A stretch of 64,000 bases of DNA from Sphingomonas folli (GTDB taxonomy: Bacteria > Pseudomonadota > Alphaproteobacteria > Sphingomonadales > Sphingomonadaceae), in the NCBI RefSeq assembly GCF_019429525.1, contig NZ_JAHXZL010000001.1, positions 310,001-374,000 on the forward strand, in the 5' to 3' direction. A program made the position numbers and the translations under genes. The notes under the pieces are model-generated. The model had not been told where the DNA came from and did no database searches. It saw nothing but the letters and a program-made list of their open reading frames with translations. Below, piece by piece: positions 51,928 to 60,262 of the stretch (positions within the stretch are counted from its first letter, which is position 1; each line of letters begins with the position of its first letter).

Positions 51928-54777
51928 ATGAATTTGTCGAGCAGCATGATCGCGCTAAGCATCCTTAGCAGTGGCTCGGGCAGCAGTGGCTCGGGCAGCG
52001 CGATCAACCCGTATCAGGACGATGGCGGCGACATGCCCGCGATCGAGGGCTCGAAGGCGCGCGCCGCGAAGAAAGCGTTCACCACGGTCAAGGCCGCCGC
52101 GCCCTGGGAGAGCAAGGACTATAAGGCAGCCGATCCCGCGCAGCTGAGTGCCATCCGATCGATGAAATCGATCACCGCGGTCAGTAGCGCCGACAAGCTC
52201 CCGGCCGATCCCGACCTACGCGCCACCTTCATCGCCTATCGCGCCGTCGACCGCCTGCAGGTACTCGCGCAGGCCGCCGCGAAGGCCGGCATCTCGACGC
52301 TCGATCGCGAGCAGCTCCAGCGAAGGTTCGAGCTCGGCCTGGGACAGTTGCGGTCCTTCGTCGAGAATGCGGGAACCGACAAGCTGACGCTCTACTACGG
52401 CAAGGCGAGTGCCAGCGTTCAGTCGTTCGCGCTCAACCTGCCCAGTTACACCGTGTCCGGGAGAGGTGACGCGGTGGCGAGCGCCCCCGACGCGGCGCTG
52501 ACCGGCCTGTCAGGTCGTGAGGTGCTGGAGGTCCATATCGGGGCGCGAGGAAGCGCGCGCGACACCATCAGGGTGGATCTGAGCACCGGGCCGCAGCCGC
52601 CGACGCTGAAGAGCGTCGTGGGCTCCATCAATGCCGCGATCGCCGCGGTGACCGACCGGTTGCCGGACGGCACGATCATGCGCAACGGGGATGGCTCGGC
52701 GCGCTCGCGTTGGTCGACCCGCTTCGAGGTGCGCGAGGTCAGCAAGGGGCATTACGCCATCGGCTATTCGCTGGCGGCGGGCGAGTTCGCCTCGATCGGG
52801 GAGGAGGGCGCGGGAGACGCGCTGATGGTGGCCGTCGCGCGCCATGGCAAAAGCGAGGCGGACGCGGTGCAGTTGCGGCGAGTCAACGATCCCGTCACGG
52901 ATCTCGCGGCGTCCCGCACCGTCGGTAACGACGTGTCGGTCGACCGCGCCGCCACCGCCCGCAAGGCGGCCGACATCGATGCCAAGGAGAGTGCGCGTAA
53001 GTCGCAGAACAAGGATCACGTCCGGCCGGATCCCACCGTGAACGCGGGGCTGACCGTGCACGCGAGCGCGAGTGACGCGGATGGCAACAGCTATCTCGTC
53101 GGCACCGCCAGGGGCGATTACGGCGCGGTCCGGTCGGACGGGAACAGCGCGCTGTTCCTGACCAAGGTCGACAGCGGCGGGCATGTGCTCTGGCGCCGTG
53201 CGCTGGCCACGACCAGCCATGTCGAGGGGGCTGCGATCTCGGTCGACCGGAAGGGCAACGTCAGTGTCGCCGGGACGGTAGCGGAGAAAGCGTCGGCGCC
53301 GGGCGCGATCGGTCACGACGCCGATCTGCTCGTAGCGCGTTTCGACTCGTCCGGGGAACAGCTGACCCGGGCTACGATACAGAATATCGGGTCTGACCTC
53401 GCACGAGGGGTCGTCGCCGACGCCGACGGGAATATCGTCGTTGCCGGGAGTACGGTAGACCGCTCGGGCGCGCGCGCCGGCCTGATGGTACGTGTCGACG
53501 CGAGCGGCGCGGTGACGCAGCGGGTCCGCGTCGCCGACGTCGACGAGGTGAGATCGGTCGCGATCGACGCCGCCGGGTCGGTATTGGCGCTGACCGGGGA
53601 CAATGGTGGGTCCAGCCTTCGGCGTTACCGATCCGATCTCTCGGGCGAGATGGGGCATCGCTCGCTCGGGACGGGCGTGCAGGCGACCGCGCTGGCTGTG
53701 GCCAGTGACGGGCGGATCGGTGTCGCCGGCGCGACGAGCTCGGCGGTCGCGGGCGACCAGGCGAACGCGCGCGCCGGCGCACGCGACGCCTTCGTGACGA
53801 TCGTCTCGGACGATCTGTCCGGCGCGCGCACGTCCTACATCGGCGGGTCGAGCGACGAGGTCGCCGACAGTCTGGCCTTCTCCGATGGCCAGGTCTACGT
53901 CGGCGGTCGAACCTATGGCTCGCTGAGCGGCGCGCGTGGCGGCGTCGTGGATGGCTTCGTCGCCAGAGTGTCGACGAGTGACGGCACAGTCGGCGCGGTC
54001 AGTCAGTTCGGCGCGCAGGGAGATGTCACCGGCGGCGTCGAGGTGAGTGTTGTGCACGGGGGGCGCAATCATCTCGGTCTCCTCGGACTGAGCAGTGGCG
54101 AGTTGGCGCCGCGCGAGAGCGCTAAGATCGTCGATCAGACGGGGATCAGACCGGTACCCTCTGGGATGGGGATCGCGGGTCTCGGCGCCATCTCGGGGGA
54201 TACCTTTCGGCTCCAGCTGGACGATGGCGTCATCAGAACGATCGCGATCACGGCGGACGACACGCTCGCCAGCCTGCGCGACAAGTTGAAGAAAGTGGTC
54301 GGCAAGGCGGCGATGATCTCGCTGGTCAGGGGTGAGCAGGACAGAACGTCGCTCAAGATCAGCGCGCTTCCAGGCCACAAGGTGACCTTGTTGCACGGCG
54401 TGACAACGGCGGAGAAGGGCGACGCGCTCGCCATGCTCGGCTTCACCGCGGGCACCGTCTCGACTCCGGTCAGCAGCCGCGACGTCAAGATCCGGCCAGG
54501 CGGCAGGTACGGTCTCAACCTCGCCGATGAGCTCGCGATCGTCTCCAAGGAAAGTGCGGCTCAGGCCGCGCAGCAGCTGGCCAGCGCGGCGGGTGAACTG
54601 AAACGGGCCTATGGCTCGCTGTTCTGGAATGCTGGCAAAGCACAGATCGCCGACGGTCGTCCGGCGGGCGGTGGCGGCGGCAGCGCGGCCGATCGGGCCA
54701 AGCTGGCCAGTTACAAGGATGCGCTGGCGCGGCTCTCCGCTGTATCGAGCGCACGGCCGACAGGGTCACTGCTGTGA
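51928..54777 (+). CDS. flaEY: FlaEY-like flagellar protein (beta-propeller)
   Basis: 949 residues from the ATG at 51928, preceded by GAGGAC. An N-terminal helical part (about 1-150) with Gly/Ser repeats GSGSSGSGS is followed by TDKLTLYYGKASASVQSFAL. A strand-rich domain comes next, then six or more propeller-like repeats of the type DADGNIVVAGSTVDRSGARA, SDGRIGVAGATSS and SDGQVYVGGRTYGSLSGARG (about 380-680). The C-terminal part returns to ALAMLGFTAGTVSTPVSSRD and a helical end. This layout fits alphaproteobacterial FlaEY proteins, linked to flagellin expression or filament formation. No signal peptide. flgB follows by GTGA overlap. Confidence 0.65.
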   Translation: MNLSSSMIALSILSSGSGSSGSGSAINPYQDDGGDMPAIEGSKARAAKKAFTTVKAAAPWESKDYKAADPAQLSAIRSMKSITAVSSADKLPADPDLRATFIAYRAVDRLQVLAQAAAKAGISTLDREQLQRRFELGLGQLRSFVENAGTDKLTLYYGKASASVQSFALNLPSYTVSGRGDAVASAPDAALTGLSGREVLEVHIGARGSARDTIRVDLSTGPQPPTLKSVVGSINAAIAAVTDRLPDGTIMRNGDGSARSRWSTRFEVREVSKGHYAIGYSLAAGEFASIGEEGAGDALMVAVARHGKSEADAVQLRRVNDPVTDLAASRTVGNDVSVDRAATARKAADIDAKESARKSQNKDHVRPDPTVNAGLTVHASASDADGNSYLVGTARGDYGAVRSDGNSALFLTKVDSGGHVLWRRALATTSHVEGAAISVDRKGNVSVAGTVAEKASAPGAIGHDADLLVARFDSSGEQLTRATIQNIGSDLARGVVADADGNIVVAGSTVDRSGARAGLMVRVDASGAVTQRVRVADVDEVRSVAIDAAGSVLALTGDNGGSSLRRYRSDLSGEMGHRSLGTGVQATALAVASDGRIGVAGATSSAVAGDQANARAGARDAFVTIVSDDLSGARTSYIGGSSDEVADSLAFSDGQVYVGGRTYGSLSGARGGVVDGFVARVSTSDGTVGAVSQFGAQGDVTGGVEVSVVHGGRNHLGLLGLSSGELAPRESAKIVDQTGIRPVPSGMGIAGLGAISGDTFRLQLDDGVIRTIAITADDTLASLRDKLKKVVGKAAMISLVRGEQDRTSLKISALPGHKVTLLHGVTTAEKGDALAMLGFTAGTVSTPVSSRDVKIRPGGRYGLNLADELAIVSKESAAQAAQQLASAAGELKRAYGSLFWNAGKAQIADGRPAGGGGGSAADRAKLASYKDALARLSAVSSARPTGSLL

Positions 54778-55193
54778 GCGCGACACCGCCGCTGATCGAG
54801 GCGATCACCCGGTCGCTGCACCACCTGGCCGCACGGCAGCGCGTGATCGCGGGCAATGTCGCGAACAACGATACACCGCATTATCAGGCGCAGGAGATCG
54901 CTGCCCCGGATTTCAGCGCGCTGTTGGCAGAGCAGCTGGAAGGCTCACGCGCGGTGCGGGTGAGCCATCCCGCCATCGCTGCCTCGGCACGCATGCTGGC
55001 GCTGGGCGCGACGCCGCCGCGAGACACACGCATCACGCGGGACGAGGAAGTGAGCGAGACCAAGCCCGACGGCAACAACGTCTCGCTCGAGGACCAGTTG
55101 CTCAAGCTCGGGCAGGTCCAGGCCGATTACGCCGCTTTGACGAGCATCTACCGCAAGCAGTTGGCGCTGTTGAACGAGGCCATCGGACATTGA
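54774..55193 (+). CDS. flgB: Flagellar basal-body rod protein FlgB
   Basis: 139 residues from a GTG overlapping the flaEY stop. Family opening SLHHLAARQRVIAGNVANNDTPHYQAQE (residues 15-42 in two parts) includes the NVANNDTPxY rod signature. The C-terminal helix ends IYRKQLALLNEAIGH. It forms the proximal rod. In most genomes flgC follows directly; here a gene-free stretch follows instead. Confidence 0.9.
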   Translation: MSATPPLIEAITRSLHHLAARQRVIAGNVANNDTPHYQAQEIAAPDFSALLAEQLEGSRAVRVSHPAIAASARMLALGATPPRDTRITRDEEVSETKPDGNNVSLEDQLLKLGQVQADYAALTSIYRKQLALLNEAIGH

Positions 55194-55846
55194 TCGCGGC
55201 TATACTGATCCAAGGCGCATGCGAGGGCGGAGGGCCGTGGAGTAAGACCGTTGGGGCGGGTGATCCGGTCCGCGCGATCGATCGTCGCGAGGGTTCAGCT
55301 ACTCTGCGATCGCGGCGTCACTCTATAAGCGCAGGATGGCGGAGCGGCGCGAGATAGCGGATGGAGGCCGGGTGACGCGAGCCAGCGCGCGCCGTCGGCG
55401 CATGATCGGCGCCATCAGCCGCGCGAGCGGGGCTGGAACGACAGCAGGACATGGTCGACGATCGAAGGATCCTGTGATCCGATCCTGTCGTCCATCGCGT
55501 CCCGTGTCCCACCGCGGGCCTAGCTTCGCTCCGATCCGATCCTCCACGATGTCGTCGTGACCGCGCGATCGGTCGATACGCCGCCATAGGAGAGCGATCG
55601 GCGGGTCTGAGCTGGAGCAGATCAGCAGGATCGCGGTCAGGCATCGCCGCCGTCGGGCTAGATTCAACACATCGACGATCGCGGGCACGCGAGGCGCGTG
55701 GTGAGCGACAGAGGCAGGTGCCGCCGAGCATGAAATGGCCGCCTCCGGCGATGTCGCCGATGCTTCCACGCTGTGACGGTGACCGACGGCTACTTCATCG
55801 CGTGGGCTGCTAACGCCCTACCATGACGCGGGGCGGCATAGCGAAA
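55194..55846. other. Gene-free stretch (653 bp)
   Basis: No ORF has a credible start or recognisable product; the frames on both strands look like chance. A TATACT hexamer near 55201 could be a -10 element but has no matching -35. Palindromic AGGATCCTGTGATCCGATCCT-like sequence lies near 55467. It lies where flgC would be expected after flgB. Confidence 0.6.
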
Positions 55847-55872
55847 GGCCGGAGCGATCACTCGCTCCGGCC
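55847..55872 (-). terminator. Flagellin terminator
   Basis: GGCCGGAGCGA and TCGCTCCGGCC form a perfect 11-bp stem with a 4-base loop, followed on the minus strand by TTT. It lies 46 bases after the flagellin stop, as a rho-independent terminator would. Confidence 0.7.
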
Positions 55873-55917
55873 CCCGCCGCGGTTCCCGCTCTGGGTAAGC
55901 GGAACTGCGCGCGTCAA

Positions 55918-56988
55918 TTAGCCGCGGAACAGGTTCTGGAGGACCTGCGGCTGCTGATTGGCGATGCTGAGCGCCTGGATGCCGAGCTGCTGCTTGACCT
56001 GCAGCGCCTGGAGCTTGGTCGACTCCTTGGCCATGTCGGCGTCGACGAGGTTGCCCACGCCGGCGTTGAGCGCGTCGGTCAGCTTGCTGGTGAAGGTCAG
56101 CTGCAGGTCCATGCGACGGGCCGCGGCGCCGAGGCGACCGACGACCTGCGCGAAGGCGGTGACCGCCTGATCGGCATAGTCGAGGAACTGCGCCGCCGGC
56201 ACGCCCAGGTTGGCGTTCGGCGTGCCGGTGGGCTGGTCATAGGCCGCGTTGTCGTCGCGGACCGAGCGGGCGTTGGCGTTGGCGATGAAGGCGCGGGCCG
56301 TGCCGGTGCCGTTGGCCGCCCCGAGGAAGGCGTTGAGCATCTGGAGCACCGTGCCCGGCGTCGCAGCACCGGCGCCACCGCCGCCGCCGCCGCCGCCGGC
56401 GGCAGCGCCGGTCGCTGTCGGGGTGGTGACCGTCCAGGTGTACTGACCATCCACGCGGATGCCGCCCCAGGCGGCGGGGTTCACCGCGACCGGGGTCGTC
56501 GGCGCCGCGCCCTCTGCCACGACGATCTGCGCCATCGTCTTGGTCGAGGTCAGCGCCGAGACGGTGTCGCCCTTGAACAGGTTGACGCCGTTGAATTCGC
56601 CCGCCTGGACCGAGGTCTTGATCTGGTTCCAATATTCCTGGATGTCGCGCTGGATGATCTCGCGATCCGAGCTCGACTTGGCCGGATCCTTGGCCTCCAG
56701 CGCCTTGGAGCGCATGTCACCCAGATACTCGTTGATCACTTCCGCCGCGGCGAGCGCGGTGTCGACGACGCTCTTGGCGTTGCTGATCGAGCGGCTGACG
56801 ACGCCATAGTCACGCACGTTGCCGCGCAGCTTCTCGGCGACGACATAGGTGGCGCTGTCGTCCTTGGCGCTCGACACCGACAGGCCGGTGTTGACGCGGT
56901 TCTGCGTCGTCAGCAGGTCGTGCTGCGTCGCCTGCAGGTTCTGAAGCGCCGCATAGGCGCCCAGGTTGGTGTTGACCGAATAGACCAT
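55918..56988 (-). CDS. fliC: Flagellin
   Basis: 356 residues from the ATG at 56988. The N-terminal D0/D1 part VYSVNTNLGAYAALQNLQAT and TGLSVSSAKDDSATYVVAEK and the C-terminal LQALQVKQQLGIQALSIANQ, QPQVLQNLFRG are conserved. The centre (about 165-235) is short, with a run of eight glycines (AAAGGGGGGGGAGAA) coded by repeated GGC/GCC. It is exported and polymerised into the filament. Upstream are a leader hairpin and an 18-codon ORF; a terminator follows. Confidence 0.95.
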   Translation of the reverse strand: MVYSVNTNLGAYAALQNLQATQHDLLTTQNRVNTGLSVSSAKDDSATYVVAEKLRGNVRDYGVVSRSISNAKSVVDTALAAAEVINEYLGDMRSKALEAKDPAKSSSDREIIQRDIQEYWNQIKTSVQAGEFNGVNLFKGDTVSALTSTKTMAQIVVAEGAAPTTPVAVNPAAWGGIRVDGQYTWTVTTPTATGAAAGGGGGGGGAGAATPGTVLQMLNAFLGAANGTGTARAFIANANARSVRDDNAAYDQPTGTPNANLGVPAAQFLDYADQAVTAFAQVVGRLGAAARRMDLQLTFTSKLTDALNAGVGNLVDADMAKESTKLQALQVKQQLGIQALSIANQQPQVLQNLFRG

Positions 56989-57009
56989 GACATGTCCTTC
57001 TAGGAGAAC

Positions 57010-57028
57010 GGACCGGTTCGACCAGTCC
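57010..57028 (-). promoter_or_regulatory. Hairpin in the flagellin mRNA leader
   Basis: On the minus-strand RNA GGACTGGT-CGA-ACCGGTCC forms an 8-bp stem with one wobble pair, 21 bases before the ATG. FlbT proteins bind flagellin 5' leaders in Caulobacter, and flbT is in this window, so this is a candidate target (inference). Confidence 0.4.
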
Positions 57029-57121
57029 GGACCGGAGCGCCGATCAGCGACGGAAGATATTTTCCGTACTTCCCTCTTAGGATGCTGCCGGGTCGCCATC
57101 GTATCATCCGCCGCTTTATTT

Positions 57122-57178
57122 TCACACGACGATCAGAAGAAGTATCAAGGCGGCGATGGCCGTGATGAGCGCGATCAT
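57122..57178 (-). CDS. Possible 18-residue hydrophobic peptide
   Basis: ATG to TGA reads MIALITAIAALILLLIVV, entirely hydrophobic after Met. It lies between flgL and fliC. No good ribosome-binding site precedes the ATG, and part of it could instead fold as a flgL terminator (GGCGATG with CATCGCC), so it may be chance. Confidence 0.3.
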   Translation of the reverse strand: MIALITAIAALILLLIVV

Positions 57179-57206
57179 CGCCGTGACGTCGATCAGTCCG
57201 CCCCGC

Positions 57207-58124
57207 TCATCGAAGATAGTCCGCGAGTGACAGCTCGCTCCAGTCGCGATAGGACTTGAAGCTGATCTTCAGCAATTCCTGGTGCGCGGTGAGTTCGGTC
57301 GCGACCTTGGCCACGTCGGCATCCTCCAGACCGCTGATCACGCCAGTCATGATCCGCGTGCGGTCGGTCACCCGCGTGTCGATCGCCTCGATCCGGTTCT
57401 GCCTGACGCCGTTGGCGGCCTCGAGCTCGCGGAGTCGGCCTAGGCCGGTGAGGATGGTGCCCGCGATCTCCTTGATCTGGATGATCTGCGTGTCGCTCAT
57501 CTTGGTCGGTATGTCGCCCATCTGCTGGAGCGACTTGAACGCCTTGAGGAAGTCGGTGCCGAGGTCGGAGGCGAGGAGGCCATATTCGAAGCTCTGGCCG
57601 TCCCCGACGCGGCCGCTCCGGCGCACCTGATCGTTGCCATAGGCCGTGCCGAGATCGGCGTCGGCGAGCGCGGCGAGATCATCGAGCGTCGCCGGCTTGA
57701 GCGAGTCCTCCTCGGTGTTGGCGCCGGCGAAGAGCTGCTTGCCGTCGTCGATCGCGTTGAGCGAGCCGCGGAACGTCTCATACGCCTCCTTGATCTGCTG
57801 TGTCAGCGTGGGCGCATCGTTGGTGCTCACCGCCTTCCACAATTCGACCCGAAGCCCCTCCATCGTCTGGTCGATCTCGGTGAGGCGATTGTCGTAGAGG
57901 CTGAGCTGCGTCTGCACGCCCTGGTTGACCCAGGCCTGTGCCTTGAGCTGGTCCAGCAGGCCATGCGCGTTGAGCGCGCGACCGGTGTCCACGCCCAGGT
58001 CCGCGAAGGTGCCGGGCCGCCGCCCGGTCACCTGTTGCTGGACGAGCTTGTCGGTCTCCTCGCGCGTACGCATCAGTTGCTGCTGTGCGATCCGCTGCGA
58101 GGCGTAGGTGCTGACGCGGGTCAT
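57207..58124 (-). CDS. flgL: Flagellar hook-filament junction protein FlgL
   Basis: 305 residues. N-terminal flagellin-like helix TRVSTYASQRIAQQQLMRTR and TGRRPGTFADLGVDTGRALN; C-terminal ELTAHQELLKISFKSYRDWS. The two ends form the D0/D1 domains. AGGAGG lies close before the ATG. It follows flgK by 9 bases and is part of the flgE-flgK-flgL run. Confidence 0.92.
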   Translation of the reverse strand: MTRVSTYASQRIAQQQLMRTREETDKLVQQQVTGRRPGTFADLGVDTGRALNAHGLLDQLKAQAWVNQGVQTQLSLYDNRLTEIDQTMEGLRVELWKAVSTNDAPTLTQQIKEAYETFRGSLNAIDDGKQLFAGANTEEDSLKPATLDDLAALADADLGTAYGNDQVRRSGRVGDGQSFEYGLLASDLGTDFLKAFKSLQQMGDIPTKMSDTQIIQIKEIAGTILTGLGRLRELEAANGVRQNRIEAIDTRVTDRTRIMTGVISGLEDADVAKVATELTAHQELLKISFKSYRDWSELSLADYLR

Positions 58125-58133
58125 CTGGTCCTC

Positions 58134-60212
58134 CTATCGGACGATGCTGAGAAGCGAGTCGTAGAGATTGTTCACCGCGCTGATCACGCGCGCCGAGGCG
58201 GCATAGCTGTTCTGCAATACGATCAGCTGCGACATCTCCTCGTCGACGTTGACGCCCGAGAAATTGTCGCGGCGCGCCACCGCATCGCTGAGGCGATCGT
58301 CGGCCGCGGTGCGCGCGCCGGAGGCGACCGCCGCGCGGTTCCCGATCTCGTTGATCGCGTCAGTCGTGACGCCGTACAGCGACGCCGGGTTGAAGCGGCC
58401 CAGGTCGAGCTTGGCGCCGAGCCGATCGACAAAGACCGCCGCACTGGTCGGATCCGACGGCGTGAGCGCGCGCGCGCCCACCGCCACGGTGGGGTCGAGG
58501 CGCGATAGCGGCACGCGCTTGGAATTGGACGCCATCTCGGCGCTGACGTCGGCGCCGCGCAGTCCGCTGGCGCCGCGTGCGAGCCCGGACCATTGCGAGA
58601 AGCTCACGCCCGTGCCGAGCCGGTCGGACGTGTCCCCGGCGACGTCGATCGTGGCTCCCTCGCTGCTGTTCGCCGCGGTGAACCGCACGCGACCCCGCGA
58701 GTCGAGCGCGAAACTGCCATGCGCCGCGAGCGGGCTGGCGTTGAGCTCGATGAGCAGATCACGCACCGATCCGCCGCCGCTGCCCGTCATCGTGTAGCGC
58801 GCGAGCGCCTGGCCCGTCGCGTCGCGGACGACCAGATCCGCCTTCTGCCCCGCCGTCATGCCGTGCGGATCGGACGGGACGAGACCGATCGGTGCGATCG
58901 GCGCATCACTCCTCACCATGTCGTTGAGGCCGAAGAATTGTGAGAAACCGAGGCCGGCGCGCCGCGCCGGCGACGTCTCGTCCTGCGCGACGGCGATGCC
59001 ATTGTTGTCGCTGGTCGCCTGGATGGTGAGACGGCCGTTGGTGAAGCTCGCCGTGCCTTTGCCCTTGAGCTGGCTGTTGATCGAAGCCACCGCGTCGTCG
59101 ATCGTGGCGTTGGCGCCCAGCGCGGCGAAATCGAGCTTGGCCTTGGCGACCAGCACGCCGGCGGCGCTGACGACCGCCACCGTGGCGACGCCGGAGAAGT
59201 TGAGCGAGTCGTCCGCGACGAGACCGGTCGGTCGTCCGTCGAGCCGTCGCGGCGCCGGGTAGCTCGTCGCGGCGTTGCTCGCGCCGTTGAGCGACTCGGC
59301 GAGCGCGGCGAACATGTCGGTGATATTGTGCTCGATCCGCGAGACCTGCTCGTCGCGGAGCTGAAGGAGGCCGCCGAGCTTACCGCCGACCCACGCACCC
59401 CCCAGCGTATCACCGGTGAGCGCCCCCATCGAACCGTCGCGGTTGATGAAGCGCACCGCGATGTCCGCGGCGCTGCCCTGCTCGTCGCCGACGCCGCCGC
59501 GATAGTCGAGCTGGCGCACCTGCTGGTCGAGCAGCGGGATCCCCTTGGCGGTCTCGATCGCGACCCGGCCGTCCTTCTGCTCGCGCGCGTTGACCGCGAT
59601 CAGACCGCTCAGCTCTTGCACCGCGACCGCGCGCTGGTCCGCCGGCCCCGAGACGTTGAGGTGGAGCGCGGTGAGGCGCACGATGTCCTGGTTCAGCGAG
59701 TCGATCTGGCGCAGCAGCGGATTGATCCGGTCGACGGTGTTCCTGATGTCGACGTCGATCTCGCCGCGGATGCCGCGCACCTGCTTGCTGACGTCCTGCA
59801 CGTCGCGCAGCGTGTCCTGTGCCTGCGCGACGAAGCCGGCGGCGGCGAGCGTCGGATCCGAGCCCCCGGTGAGCTTCGTGGCGGATGCCAGCAGGGCGCT
59901 CACGCGGGCGGCGAGGTTCGACTCACTGCCCGGCGTGCCGAACAGGTTCTGGATCCGGTCCAGATAGGAGGCGGTGATCGAGGCGCGTTCCGCCTCGCCC
60001 GAGCGCGCGTAGACCGCGCGCTCGAGGAAGCGGTCGGCGATCCGCGTCGGCTCCTGCACCTCGACGTTCCACCGCGTCGCTTCCTGATTGTGCCGCTGGC
60101 GCGCGTAGCCGGGCGTATTGGCATTGGCGATGTTCTGCGACGTAGTGCGCAGCGCCGTCTGCGACGCGTGGAGGCCGCTGACCGCCGCGTCGAGGATGCT
60201 GTTGATCGACAT
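58134..60212 (-). CDS. flgK: Flagellar hook-filament junction protein FlgK
   Basis: 692 residues. The N-terminal INSILDAAVSGLHASQTALR, then NIANANTPGYARQRHNQ, and the C-terminal VNVDEEMSQLIVLQNSYAAS, ARVISAVNNLYDSLLSIVR are diagnostic. The middle is long (about 150-600), with several strand-rich domains. First junction protein added to the hook. It lies 50 bases after flgE. Confidence 0.95.
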   Translation of the reverse strand: MSINSILDAAVSGLHASQTALRTTSQNIANANTPGYARQRHNQEATRWNVEVQEPTRIADRFLERAVYARSGEAERASITASYLDRIQNLFGTPGSESNLAARVSALLASATKLTGGSDPTLAAAGFVAQAQDTLRDVQDVSKQVRGIRGEIDVDIRNTVDRINPLLRQIDSLNQDIVRLTALHLNVSGPADQRAVAVQELSGLIAVNAREQKDGRVAIETAKGIPLLDQQVRQLDYRGGVGDEQGSAADIAVRFINRDGSMGALTGDTLGGAWVGGKLGGLLQLRDEQVSRIEHNITDMFAALAESLNGASNAATSYPAPRRLDGRPTGLVADDSLNFSGVATVAVVSAAGVLVAKAKLDFAALGANATIDDAVASINSQLKGKGTASFTNGRLTIQATSDNNGIAVAQDETSPARRAGLGFSQFFGLNDMVRSDAPIAPIGLVPSDPHGMTAGQKADLVVRDATGQALARYTMTGSGGGSVRDLLIELNASPLAAHGSFALDSRGRVRFTAANSSEGATIDVAGDTSDRLGTGVSFSQWSGLARGASGLRGADVSAEMASNSKRVPLSRLDPTVAVGARALTPSDPTSAAVFVDRLGAKLDLGRFNPASLYGVTTDAINEIGNRAAVASGARTAADDRLSDAVARRDNFSGVNVDEEMSQLIVLQNSYAASARVISAVNNLYDSLLSIVR

Positions 60213-60262
60213 GGTTCACTCTCTCTCATCGGCGCGGCGGCAGCGGCGCTGCCGTCGCCGGC

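Noticed and set aside
52510..54396. 628-residue minus ORF opposite flaEY
   Set aside because: Antisense shadow; composition Arg/Asp/His-rich without domains.
55323..55769. 148-residue minus ORF in the second gene-free stretch
   Set aside because: No ribosome-binding site or recognisable fold; several equal chance frames overlap it.
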